Source of the DNA: Siphonodentalium dalli
Taxonomy: Eukaryota; Mollusca; Scaphopoda; Gadilida; Siphonodentaliidae
Length of the DNA: 64,000 bases
NCBI GenBank assembly: GCA_032622095.1
Contig: CP136062.1
Coordinates: 12,179,710 to 12,243,709, forward strand
Direction: 5' to 3'
A program made the position numbers and the translations under genes. The number at the start of each line of letters is the position of its first letter. The stretch's first letter is position 1. Below the pieces are notes generated by a model. It saw nothing but the letters and a program-made list of their open reading frames with translations. It was not told the DNA's origin and made no database searches. Shown piece by piece: positions 12,069 to 22,516 of this stretch.

Positions 12069-13120
12069 TGGCTTCGGGGGTAAACAATATTTGATTCGAG
12101 TCAAGGAACCCACCCAATAAAGCACAAAGTTATTGGAAATCGATTTTTGAAACATATTATTTTTCATCACAGGGACTTTTGGGCGGCCTGGCAAAAATAC
12201 AACGAAATGTTGATACATAACACTTTTTGTGCAATTTTATTCTATAGTTAACAATGGTCAGCATTATGTGTTGGCAATTAAATGATTTTGATAATTAAAG
12301 CGGCATTTCATGAAATGTTGTTGTTGTTGTTGTTGTTATTGTTATTGTTGTTGTTGTTGTTGTTGTTGTTGTTAGAATCTGATTATATGGGGATCATCGA
12401 ATCAGATTGAGGACCTTTAACACTAAACAATTTGAACCAATTTTATTCTGAAATTTCGAACTGAGGTTGTGTCAGAAAAGAAACTTCCAGATGTTGCAAA
12501 TGTTGACGAATGTATGGGGGCATGTCACGTCCCTGTAAGTGAATGCGTGGATGAATCAAACGACTAAGAGATATCGGATGTAGCCTGGTAAGCTCGTGCA
12601 TAGGGCATGCATAATTATTTTATTTTCTTGCGAAATTTTGTATCATAATTATGTTTGCTGTATTGAACGCGGTTGCGAGAGACACACCCCAACAAAACAA
12701 ATCATGTCTCTGATGATATATGCATTTGCGGCTTCATTAAATGGAAATACGAAAGTCGTTGTGGCGCTGAACATCCATAAAACATTGGGTTATAATCATA
12801 TAAGAAATTGTGAAATGCATGATCAGAAAGAGCCTGGTGTTAGGTTAAGATAATAATATTCGGCTAATTACACATAAACAATTAATTAAAGTATATAAAC
12901 CTAGGATAACAAAGTAAAGTTTAATGTAAGACGTTATAAATTAGTGCAAGGTACATGTGTACATAACGGTACAAATGTTTATCTACCAATCAAATGGTCT
13001 GATAAAATTGGCAATAACAAATTAAGAAATGAATGAAATGCTTGCGTTCCATAGAGTGTGGATGCAAGTTGGTCTGACATTTTGTGTGGAACGTGAAAGC
13101 TTGCATCCATCCTCTGTGGA
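12069..13120. other. Right half of the satellite-bearing element, then intergenic sequence
   Basis: TGGCTTCGGGGGTAAA and TATTTGATTCGAGTCAAGGA (12068-12110) complete the element whose other half precedes the satellite. A (TTG)n tract follows at 12317-12374. The remaining sequence to 13120 holds only short frames, such as the 85-codon frame at 12596, with no recognised similarity. Confidence 0.6.
12317..12374 (+). repeat. (TTG)n microsatellite
   Basis: About nineteen TTG triplets with two TTA interruptions. Confidence 0.97.
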
Positions 13121-13843
13121 ATGCAACAATATCCATTACTTATATTTACACTCAACCGTGTCAACAATATCCATTACTTATATTTACACTCAACCGAGTC
13201 AACAATATCCATTACTTATATTTACTCTCAACCGAGTCAACAATATCCATTACTTATATTTACACTCAACCGAGTCAACAATATCCATTACTTATATTTA
13301 CTCTCAACCGAGTCAACAATATCCATTACTTATATTTACACTCAACCGAGTCAACAATATCCATTACTTATATTTACACTCAACCGAGTCAACAATATCC
13401 ATTACTTATATTTACACTCAACCGAGTCCACAATATCCATTACTTATATTTACACTCAACCGAGTCAACAATATACATTACTTATATTTACACTCAACCG
13501 AGTCAACAATATCCATTACTTATATTTACTCTCAACCGAGTCAACAATATCCATTACTTATATTAACCGAGTCAACAATATCCATTACTTATATTTACAC
13601 TCAACCGAGTCAACAATATACATTACTTATATTTACACTCAACCGAGTCAACAATATCCATTACTTATATTTACACTCAACCGAGTCCACAATATACATT
13701 ACTTATATTTACACTCAACCGAGTCAACAATATACATTACTTATATTTACACTCAACCGAGTCAACAATATACATTACTTATATTTACACTCAACCGAGT
13801 CAACAATATCCATTATTTATATTTACACTCAACCGAGTCAACT
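13121..13843 (+). repeat. 38-bp satellite, about 19 units
   Basis: CAACAATATCCATTACTTAT followed by ATTTACACTCAACCGAGT repeats with a 38-bp period, with one shortened unit near 13565 and single-base variants (CTC for CAC, TACATT for CCATT). The plus-strand unit has no stop in any frame and 38 is not a multiple of three, so all three frames stay open and encode the same 38-residue cycle. The longest frames (274, 261 and 160 codons) are therefore expected artefacts. Confidence 0.98.
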
Positions 13844-14785
13844 GGCAGATTAAAAGAGCATTTATTCTCGTGGCTCGTGGCTCAGAGCAAGTTGCGTCTA
13901 CTTTAAAATGGCAAACTCCATGCAGGGTTTACCTCCATTGGTGACTTGGTGAGACCGCTGCTATCAACGAAATTTTACCCCCCCCCCCCCCCCCCCGTTG
14001 GTGGATTTCCGCGATAGTAAAATGTACACTAAGCGAGCAGAGCAAAATGCTGCCCTTATTAAGCAGACAAAATATCGAACAAAAATGTGTGTGGTTTCGT
14101 ACCTTAAGTTTGGAAAGTCCCACTAGGACCAAAAAACTATATTTTGAAACGGTGTGATTTGGTTCTCCGATTATTTTGTCATCACAAAAGTCTGAACGCA
14201 CATAAACGACAATGTCCCGACAAAACGCATGGCAAGTCAGACCCAAGAGTTCTAATTTGCTCTAATTTTGACGAGTTATTTGCGAAAATCGTCAACAAAA
14301 GTACTGCTCTGATCCTCCATTCTGTCTTCAAGTTTTTAGTGCGGGAATTGTTATGAAAACACATAGGAAGTTTGGCTTTGGGGGATCGGTTTTCGCCATT
14401 TTGTTTGGAAAACCCCGCGCTCAATATAGAAACCGCAGTTTAGTACCCAGTCGGTCACAGAGTCAGAAAGGAAGTATGACTGGTGCGCTCTGGTAGAGAT
14501 TGCAAAAATGGATGCAAGTTGGGGTCTGCGCGCGACGTCAGGTGACGTAATTTCGACCAAACAACATCATGCATTCATGTTCCACAACGTAAAAGCATCT
14601 GTGTCATTACTGCAGTTACGGTACAAGGCGTGCATGACGTCATTGGCTGCTTGGTTCAAAATCACGAATGAACTGATAGTACAGGCGATCCAGCCGAAAA
14701 ATGGGGTCAACCAGGAACTAATTGCAATACAAATGCCTTTTAGTTTATTGGATAGCTGATTATGTACTGCATTAGACTATCAATA
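13844..14785. other. Intergenic sequence with a C-19 run
   Basis: A run of 19 cytosines lies at 13978-13996. The rest has overlapping short frames on both strands (for example 14508-14759 plus, 14182-14424 minus) with no recognisable domain. I see no gene here. Confidence 0.5.
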
Positions 14786-14790
14786 TATTA

Positions 14791-14942
14791 GACAAATCCA
14801 ATTGGGACAAATCTGATAAATTTGTGTTTCCATGGCAACGATGGCGAAACATTATGTAATTGGAAATTTTACATTAAATCGTGCGTAATCGTGAATAATT
14901 TAATAACTACCTAAAAGTTCACATTGGGTTATGGAAACACTT
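14791..14942 (+). repeat. ~150-bp dispersed repeat, first copy
   Basis: GACAAATCCAATTGGGACAA through TTCCATGGCAACGATGGC and GAATAATTTAATAACTACCT matches 15343-15495 in direct orientation, about 552 bp downstream. Confidence 0.85.
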
Positions 14943-15342
14943 GTAATGGCCGATGTTTCCACATATCACTGGTGACCTTGAAATGTCAAGGTCATGTATA
15001 AAGGTCAAGGTTATTGTTAAAACTCAGGATCTTTATCATTTAACAGTCGCATTTTCGACTGTCCTTGTTATGATTTATTATAAACTCCGGAATTCAGGCT
15101 CCTTGTGCAGGTTCATTTGATTGAATATCGATACATGCATTAAAAACTATAGCAGTTTGAAATATGTGGCGACAACATTTTTATGTACAACAAGACATAA
15201 CTTGGGATTTTTATATATATATAGTCGATCGTTGACACAAAAAATCACAACATAACTTGTCATAATATATGCAATATGTCATTTATATATCTGTTGGTAT
15301 ACTCTGGATAGTTAAAATTCTACTGCGTTTGAATATATTTTG
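14943..15342. other. Spacer between repeat copies with a CAAGGTCA-rich patch
   Basis: Around 14970-15010 the hexamer AAGGTC occurs several times (GTCAAGGTCATGTATAAAGG, then TCAAGG). No gene is recognised. Confidence 0.5.
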
Positions 15343-15495
15343 TTTAGGAAAATCCAATGGGGACAAATTTCGTAAATTTGAGTTTCCAAGGCAACGATGG
15401 CTAATAATCGGAAATTTGGAAATTTCACATTAAATAGTACGTACCGTGAATAATTTAATAACTACCTGAAAGTTTACATTGGTTAATGGACAAAC
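15343..15495 (+). repeat. ~150-bp dispersed repeat, second copy
   Basis: Direct copy of 14791-14942 with small indels (GGCAACGATGGC and GAATAATTTAATAACTACCT conserved). It leads straight into the minisatellite at 15490. Confidence 0.85.
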
Positions 15496-15930
15496 TCAAG
15501 CGGGGATATGCTGCTAAACTGCTAACTAATGAACAAAGGAAGAGAATGGAGTTTCAAACTCGCTTCTAGCGGTGCTATGTTGCTAAACTGCTAATTAATG
15601 AAACAGTAAGAAACGAGAGTTTCAAACTCGATTCTATCGGTGCTATGCTTCTAAACTGCTAATTATGAAAACATGCAGAAAATATAATTGCAAACTCGAT
15701 TCTAGCAGTGCTATGCTCCTAAACTGAAATTAATAAATAATAAATAAATAACTAATAAATAATTGATAAATCAATAATAATTAATTAAAACATTAAGAAA
15801 CCAGAGTTTCAACCTGGATTGTATGACGATGATACATGCTGCTAAGCTACTAATTTACGAAGTAAATTAGAAACGAGAGTTTCAAACTCGATTCTAACGG
15901 TACTATGATGCTAAACTGCTAGTTAATGAA

Positions 15931-16050
15931 AACCTTTATAAACATCAAGGGAAACACCTAGTACAGCACAAATAATGTTCGCGATGCGGACAGGACCAGA
16001 CTGAACTAGGTGGTCCGTTCCACCGACTAGGAGCGACCGGTCCGGTCCAG
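15931..16050 (+). repeat. GGTCCG-rich insert, copy A
   Basis: TTATAAACATCAAGGGAAAC, a GTACAGCA...AATGTTCGC segment and a GGACAGGACC...CCGGTCCGGTCCAG tail interrupt the minisatellite. Copy B at 16224-16309 and copy C at 17892-18050 share the same order of motifs. Copy C lies outside the minisatellite, so this is an independent dispersed repeat. Confidence 0.75.
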
Positions 16051-16223
16051 TTTCAACTCTATTCTAACGGTCCTATGCTGCTAAAACATGCAAGAATTAT
16101 GAAAATGAATTTCAAACTCGATTCTAGCAGTGCTAAACTGCTAATTTAAGAACAAATTTAAAACCGAGAGTTTCAAACTCAATTCTAAAGGTGCTATATA
16201 TGCTGCTAAACTGCTATTGAATG

Positions 16224-16309
16224 AAAACATTTATAAACATCAAAGAAAACACTTAGTACGGCAAGAACAATGTTCGCATTAACAAAGCAGTCCAGTCCGG
16301 TACGGTCCA
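16224..16309 (+). repeat. GGTCCG-rich insert, copy B
   Basis: TTATAAACATCAAAGAAAAC, then GGCAAGAACAATGTTCGCAT, then CAGTCCAGTCCGGTACGGTC. Shorter than copy A, and likewise followed directly by TTTCAACTCTATTCTA. Confidence 0.75.
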
Positions 16310-16640
16310 GTTTCAACTCTATTCTAGTGGTGCTATGCTGCTAATACATGCAGGAATGATTAAAATGGAATTTCAACTCGATTCTAGCGGTGATATGCTG
16401 CTTAACTACTAACGAATGAACAAATTTAGAAACGAGAGTTTCCAAATCGATTCTAGCGGTTCTTTGCTGCTAAACTGCTAGTTAATGAAAACATTTAGAA
16501 TCAAGAGTTTCAAACTTTATTCTAGTGGTAGTGTGCTGCTAAACTGCTAATTCATGAACACATTAAGAAAATGGAGTTTCAAACTCGATTCTAGTGGTGC
16601 TATGCTGCTAAACTGCTAATTAATGAACAAATGAAGACAT

Positions 16641-16945
16641 AATTCGTTGGAAAATCAAACTACGAAAACACTTTCAACCTACTCATAGTGTCCTGCCTAC
16701 ACACCAACATGCGATGAGCCATTCCAAGCACACATACAATGACATAATGCCCACCTGCATCCCAACATGCGATGATCCATTCCCAGCACACATACAACTA
16801 GAATGCACTCAGAGAGATGCCAACGTGCGCAAAAATGTAATAAAAAATAATTAAAAAAATAATTTCACTGTATTTTACTTAATTTATTTAATTTAATTTA
16901 ATGTTGGCAGAAAAATACAATTACAATCTTCAATAATTTTATTTA
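16641..16945. other. Intergenic sequence with a short direct repeat
   Basis: CACCAACATGCGATGAGCCA and CCCAACATGCGATGATCCAT (about 16700-16765) form a near-duplicate that reappears near 17823. AT-rich sequence follows. No gene. Confidence 0.5.
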
Positions 16946-17106
16946 GGGGATAACAGTATGGTGTTTTGTGATTTCGGAAAGATACATAGCTAATATACTG
17001 TGGCAAATTTAGTTAATGGGCGACGGCGGAGCCGGAGCCCATTAACGGGTATTTGCCACAGTATATTCGCCATGTACCTTTCCGAAATCACACCACACTT
17101 ATCCCC
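16946..17106. mobile_element. 161-bp hairpin MITE
   Basis: GGGGATAACAGTATGGTGTT on the left pairs with CACCACACTTATCCCC on the right. Complementarity continues through GATTTCGGAAAG and ATACTGTGGCAAAT to a GC-rich tip (GGAGCCGGAGCCC). Non-coding. Confidence 0.88.
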
Positions 17107-17529
17107 ATTCTAATGCTCTTCGAACTTAAAAATGTTATTTAGACAAACAAATGGCTCGTAATTATCAACGAAATGTGCGGCCATAGAAAACACTCAGCCA
17201 ATTCACGACTTTTTATTTTAAATTTAATGCGCTAGATAAAATATAGTCCCCCAATTACCATCACTCTTATCGTTAAAAATACTGATAAACATGAAAAATT
17301 GCCACATCAAATAGAAATAAATATGCACAACAATTAGTTTCTGCATGTACCTGATGTCTTTTTCAGATGTTTACCACTTACAAATTGCGGTTTTGATTTT
17401 ACCGCGATCTTGAAGTTGAATTGAAACAATGGGAAATTGTTTACTCAATGCGATGTATTTCACGCCGTGTCTGTCGCGGTTTCATGTCAAGAAATTTGAA
17501 TCAAATGATATCGATACACTTACATTGAT

Positions 17530-17600
17530 GGGGTATAACGTTGTGGTGTTTTGTATTTTCTGAAAGTACATGTATACAGGGCGAATGTACTGACTGTCAA
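17530..17600. mobile_element. Half copy of the 16946 MITE
   Basis: GGGGTATAACGTTGTGGTGT, then TGAAAGTACATGTATACAGG and GCGAATGTACTG, follows the order of one arm of the 16946-17106 element. The complementary arm is missing. Confidence 0.65.
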
Positions 17601-17891
17601 TTTTCGACAAAAGCCTCATCGCTGGTTTGTTTATATAGCAACGAGCTAGTAATGGAAGTCAGTGCCAAGGGCGTCAACTCTATAATCTACTCCGTAACGT
17701 CGCCGGCATGTACTGCGTAATGGTGACGTCATGGAAATCGGTAGGGTGACACCAACCTACGAATCTGACTGATCGCCATACTGTTGCGCGAGCGTACGTA
17801 ATGACATAATGCCCCACCTGCATCCCAACATGCGAAGAATCCATTATCATATATACTAGTAATGCCCCATCTGTATTCACCAACTTGGGTG

Positions 17892-18050
17892 TACTATAAA
17901 CATCAAGGAAGGCAGTTATAGTACAGCAAGAACAATGTTCGCATTTATAAACGGACTGGACCGGACTACACTAGGTGGTCCGACACACTGACCAGGCTGT
18001 CCAGTCCGGTCGGGTACCCTTGCCTGGGTCGGTCCAAAGCGGTCCGATCC
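17892..18050 (+). repeat. GGTCCG-rich dispersed repeat, copy C
   Basis: ATAAACATCAAGGAAGGCAG, AGCAAGAACAATGTTCGCAT, then ACTGGACCGGACTACACTAG and GTCCAGTCCGGTC. Colinear with copies A and B, but not surrounded by the minisatellite. Confidence 0.72.
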
Positions 18051-18979
18051 ACTTACATGTACATGCACAGAAAACTGGGGGGAAATACTAGTGTTGTGGA
18101 ATTGACATACATTGTAAACATTGGAATCCGGCGCCACCTATCAGCATTTCTTCATATGACTGAGAGTACCAGTCTGGTGTGTTTGTTATTGTTGAGCAGC
18201 GACACCTAACGGAAACCGGGACATGGAGGCGCCAGTTTCCGAAAGTTGAAAGGTCAGACCAAAGAGTATGACCAAAGTTCAACAACATATAATTTCTTGC
18301 TGTTTCTTATAATTCATTATAAATCGTCTTGATTCTTCATGGATTATTGGTAAGTATAATATCCTTTGCTCTATTGTATTTTATTATTGAAAGTGTTACC
18401 CATATTTTTACATCATTGGCGTTAAATAATCGTGCGTTTATAAACCCAATTTTTTCTTCCCTACATGTATTTTCGCGGTGACATCGTGGTTTCCTCGCGT
18501 TCGTAAATATTTCGGTATTTCGTCTCGCGTCGTTTATTATCGGATATTTTCGTTTTTTATTGTATCTTTGTTGTAATAAACGATGTTCTAATGTTTTGAA
18601 TACTTTATATGAGTTTTAGATAGATTTAGTGGTCAGAAATACTTCACAATTTTCAATTGGAAAAGAGCAGATCCATTTTTCACAAATTATGTTTTGTAAT
18701 TACCTGATATCGCAGTATGTCTGACAACAAAATAAATATAAATATAGCAGGTCTCGGGGATTTGGTGAAAATACCCAAATGTGGGTGACCGCATAGCACC
18801 GGAGATCATTCTTAAACGTAGAGATTGGTAATTTGTCAAACAATGCTTTGATAAATATCCCGAGATTTAAAGGTTCGAAACTACAGTGGTCAGTTATTGA
18901 TTTCACTAACATACCAATATAGACTATACCAGTGACAAGGTTCAAAGGATATACAACTATCAAAACCTATTGAAATCGG
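18051..18979. other. Intergenic region, nothing recognised
   Basis: No domain-bearing frame and no obvious repeat. AT-rich from about 18300. Confidence 0.5.
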
Positions 18980-21079
18980 ATATAAAGTTATAAAATCAAG
19001 ATTTTCGAGCAATAATTTGTCACGAACGTGTACTAAAACGCGATGACATAACATATTAATGCTCATACATGTTCCGCAAGTCAATCCGAAGCCACACATA
19101 CTAGTCCAGGAGATATTGGTCGACCTCTGCACCCCCTCCCTCAGGACACAACTTCACCCCACAAATTTTATTTCTTAATGTCTCCTCTAATTATTTTCGG
19201 TTGTTAACAAGAATAAAAATGGCCGCAGAGACTCCAGACAAGATGGCGTCCATCATGGCGGCCATTTTGTTCATATGCACCAGGTCTCTTTGATCGCCGT
19301 TATAATAAAGATGATATCACATGCGGTCTTGCTTTCCGCTCGATTCGTTAATACAACGCTTACAAATTAGCCAAAACTCCGATACCAGAATCCAATATGG
19401 CGGCCAAGATGGCCGCCAAAATGTGAAAATATGCTATTTTTCTGACATTTCACCACCTTCCGTTTGTCTCTGTGGGAAAATATGGGCATCTTGGCGTGAT
19501 GTTATACATTTATCGTATAGATATGTCATTGGCGAACACATGGGGACCATAATATACATTCATTGTGAGATATTTTTGTCCGATATCACGTTTTCCCAAA
19601 TGCCGGTATAATAGGTCAAAGCCGAATCGACGTTAATAAAGCGATGTAATGTTTCGAATCAATCAATGTCATTGCTACCATATCAACACCCATGCATATA
19701 TATATGTGCATGAGATACTCGAGCTAGGATTCCTCTTATACCTGAGTTGAGGAATTTTTACCGATATCCAAGATGGCGGCCAAAATGGCCAGCAGAAATA
19801 AACAATCGCCGAATATCGCTGATTTTAACATCAGTGAGCATTAGTGTCATGACAACTCCACACCTGCTTATCATTATGAGTTAGGAAGACTTAGGCGAAG
19901 AACATTCCTTGTACCATATCCTAATAAAAGTCCCCCAAATCCAAAATGGCGGACAAATTTTGAAAAATTACCGAAATTCCCTCATATTCACATCATTGGG
20001 CATTTTTGTCGAGACAACTCCACCCATGCTTACAGTTGAGGAGGAATACTGAGATGAAGTAATTACCTTACATCTCATGCAAGAAATAGTTTTCCAAATC
20101 TAAGATGGCGGCCAAAATGGAGACCGAAATTTGAAAACACGTCTACATTTCTTTACTTTCTTACGATGGGCGTTATTGTTTCGCGATTTCTACCCACCAT
20201 TACATGTTGATATCGAATATTGATATGAAGTATTCATTAGGGTTTGGCAATTGATACTCACAGTGAAGATGGCGGCCAAACTGGCGGCCAGAAATTGAAA
20301 ATAAGTCGATATTATCACATACTAGTTTCAACTTTTTGTCATAATATCGATCTGTATAGACGAAACGGTACATAATATAAACCATCTATTAGTTCCAACA
20401 TAAGTCGTAGCCTTTTGGAAGGATGAAAACCCACAATCGCGATGTGACATTTCAAAATCCTGTCTTGACTATAAAGGGCACATACTGGTCGTAACCGTAT
20501 ATAGGTGTGCCGAATAGTAAAATTATGACTTCCAAGAATCAAAACAACAGTACCTGAGCTTATTCTGATTTGTCAGCATTATCTGGACCAGTTTCCGTCT
20601 CTTCGTCAGATTAATCTATCTCGCTCACAACAACAACACAGTTTTTAACACTTCTTTGTAGAAGGGTCCCACTAATCGGAATGTTTCAAACAATATATAT
20701 GCTGGTGTCCAGCTCACGTGTTTGTTTCGAAAGCTTTGAATTATTATCCTTATTCTTGGCGAGCTTCATTCGTGGTATAGCTTATGGTATAATTCAGATG
20801 CTATATGGGGTATGGGCGTCATCTTGTGTGATAAACTAGACAGGTATTCGGTCGATGCGTATACTAGCTTTCAGACGGACCTATCTGTCTGCGTATTTTC
20901 AGCTTTGGTGACATAATGAGGATAACAACATGTACGCCTGGTGATCTTCGCAAACAGCCACTTCTCAATATACGGTTCATCAATTCACATACTCATCTAA
21001 TGCACCGACGTACCCGGACAACTTCTGTATATGGCTTCGAATGTTGAAAGCCTGAGATTTGATGGATGCCTTTCTGCTA

Positions 21080-21951
21080 CACCCTAAATATAGTTGGATG
21101 AACGTTGTATAAAACTCGTTCGGTGCGAATTTGTTGTGTACTTATTATCCAACAGTTAATACGATGTACACAACTGATTGCGTGAACTGTCTTCTGTGGT
21201 ATTACTTTCATACCACATTGGATAAAACCGCCACATGACCGGGTCATCCAATAGCAGCGCGTTTCCGGTGCGGGCGAGCATGCGAGTTTTTGGTTCAAAA
21301 TATTTCAAAACAAGATGGACGACTGCGTGAAAAAACTCCTGAGAGACTGGAAAATGTGACTAGACGTCGTGGATAGCTTTGCCGGTATAGTATACATTTG
21401 TTATAATTATTCTTTGTACGATACACTGATTATGTATGCTTTATGAATTGAGTGTATATTTATTTATATTTGCCCAATTTTGAAGTTAACAAATTTACAC
21501 AACGCGACTGCTGACGGCACTAATTTGACTAAAGTAGTACACTCATACACTCAACACATAAAGCCTACATAATCATACAAAACATAATTACAACAAAGGT
21601 ATACTATACTGGCAAAGCTATCCACGACGTCTTGCCCCATTTTACTTTCCAATCAACGTTGGGTAAACTTTCCAATCAACAAATGTCATCCAACTCTACC
21701 CAACACCCAACAGTTCAATAAACGTAGATAGGTGCTGTGTGCAATTAACGTTGATTGAGTGTTGTGTGCAATTTCACCCAACACGTTGTATAATTAACAT
21801 ACAACCGTTGGTAGTATATATATGCAACGTTGTGTAAACGTGTATCCAACAAAATTGTCATACAACTTTTCACACAACGTAGATAGGTGCTGTGGGCATA
21901 CAACGGTTGAATGACTGTTGGATAACTTCTTATCCAACTAGATTTAGGGTG
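21080..21951. mobile_element. Nested 872-bp TIR element with TA target duplication
   Basis: CACCCTAAATATAGTTGGAT at 21080 and the inverse ATCCAACTAGATTTAGGGTG ending at 21951 differ at one base. Both ends are flanked by TA (21078-21079 and 21952-21953), as in Tc1/mariner-type insertions. Inside is another palindrome (about 21360-21640: GACGTCGTGGATAGCTTTGC and its inverse) and many CAACGTTG/CAACCGTTG words, with ACGTAGATAGGTGCTGTG present twice. No transposase frame, so it is non-autonomous. It interrupts only the left arm of foldback copy 2 and is younger than that palindrome. Confidence 0.82.
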
Positions 21952-22237
21952 TATAAGGCGCAAGAGACCATAATACATAATATGCACACACTTCTTGAAC
22001 ATGATCATAAGAACAATCTTGTTGGCGTCCAGCAATCGTCTCACCGAACAGATCCAAGCAGATGATAACAATACACACGGTGCTAGTTTGTGGGAATGTG
22101 TCATGATAGTGGAAATGAAATTGGACCATGACTGCACCGCCCCTTGTTTTGGTATGTTTTAGATTCAGACAGGATCTCATGTGTGGCTTTGCTTTCCTAA
22201 GATTGTATATTCCCATCCGTTTAGAAGCCGTTCTTAA

Positions 22238-22516
22238 TCAACTGGACCAGGCGGTACTATTGGTTACTACCGTATAAGCCCCACCAGACGGGGATGTAGT
22301 CTTAAAGGCGATGCCTTTGATAGTTGGCTGATATGTCATACTCACGCTGGTGGTGGTCGGTATGGTTCCAGAAAGTACAAATGCCATTAACACAAGGGTG
22401 AAATGTTCAACGCGAAGAACATCCAGAGGAATGTTACGCTGATGAGCTCTGGCATTCAGTTCAACATACGTTGGGCACACCAAGTGATTTATTGGTAACA
22501 TCACCATTGCGACCAT
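22238..22516 (-). CDS. Hypothetical 92-codon frame in the centre of foldback copy 2
   Basis: This is the longest frame in the single-copy centre between the arms. It starts MVAMVMLPINH, carries a hydrophobic stretch (HFTLVLMAFVLSG, residues about 38-50) followed by a Thr/Ser-rich tail, and ends at a TGA at 22238. I recognise no family. A frame of this length can arise by chance in 800 bp, and no promoter or splice evidence supports it. I list it only because it occupies the position where an element's cargo would sit. Confidence 0.15.
   Translation of the reverse strand: MVAMVMLPINHLVCPTYVELNARAHQRNIPLDVLRVEHFTLVLMAFVLSGTIPTTTSVSMTYQPTIKGIAFKTTSPSGGAYTVVTNSTAWSS

Larger units (their letters stand above)
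15490..16640 (+). repeat. Degenerate minisatellite of ~65-80 bp units
   Basis: The unit reads GAGTTTCAAACTCGATTCTA, then GCGGTGCTATGCTGCTAAAC, then TGCTAATTAATGAAAACAT. More than a dozen copies differ strongly in length and sequence. An AT-rich TAAATAA expansion lies at about 15733-15780. Two inserts rich in GGTCCG separate units at 15931-16050 and 16224-16309. Degenerate units in reverse orientation occur far away at about 27240-27385. Confidence 0.88.

Noticed and set aside
13029-13906. Long plus-strand frames (274, 261 and 160 codons)
   Set aside because: They are three readings of the same 38-bp satellite, whose unit lacks stops in every forward frame; no non-repeat domain is present.
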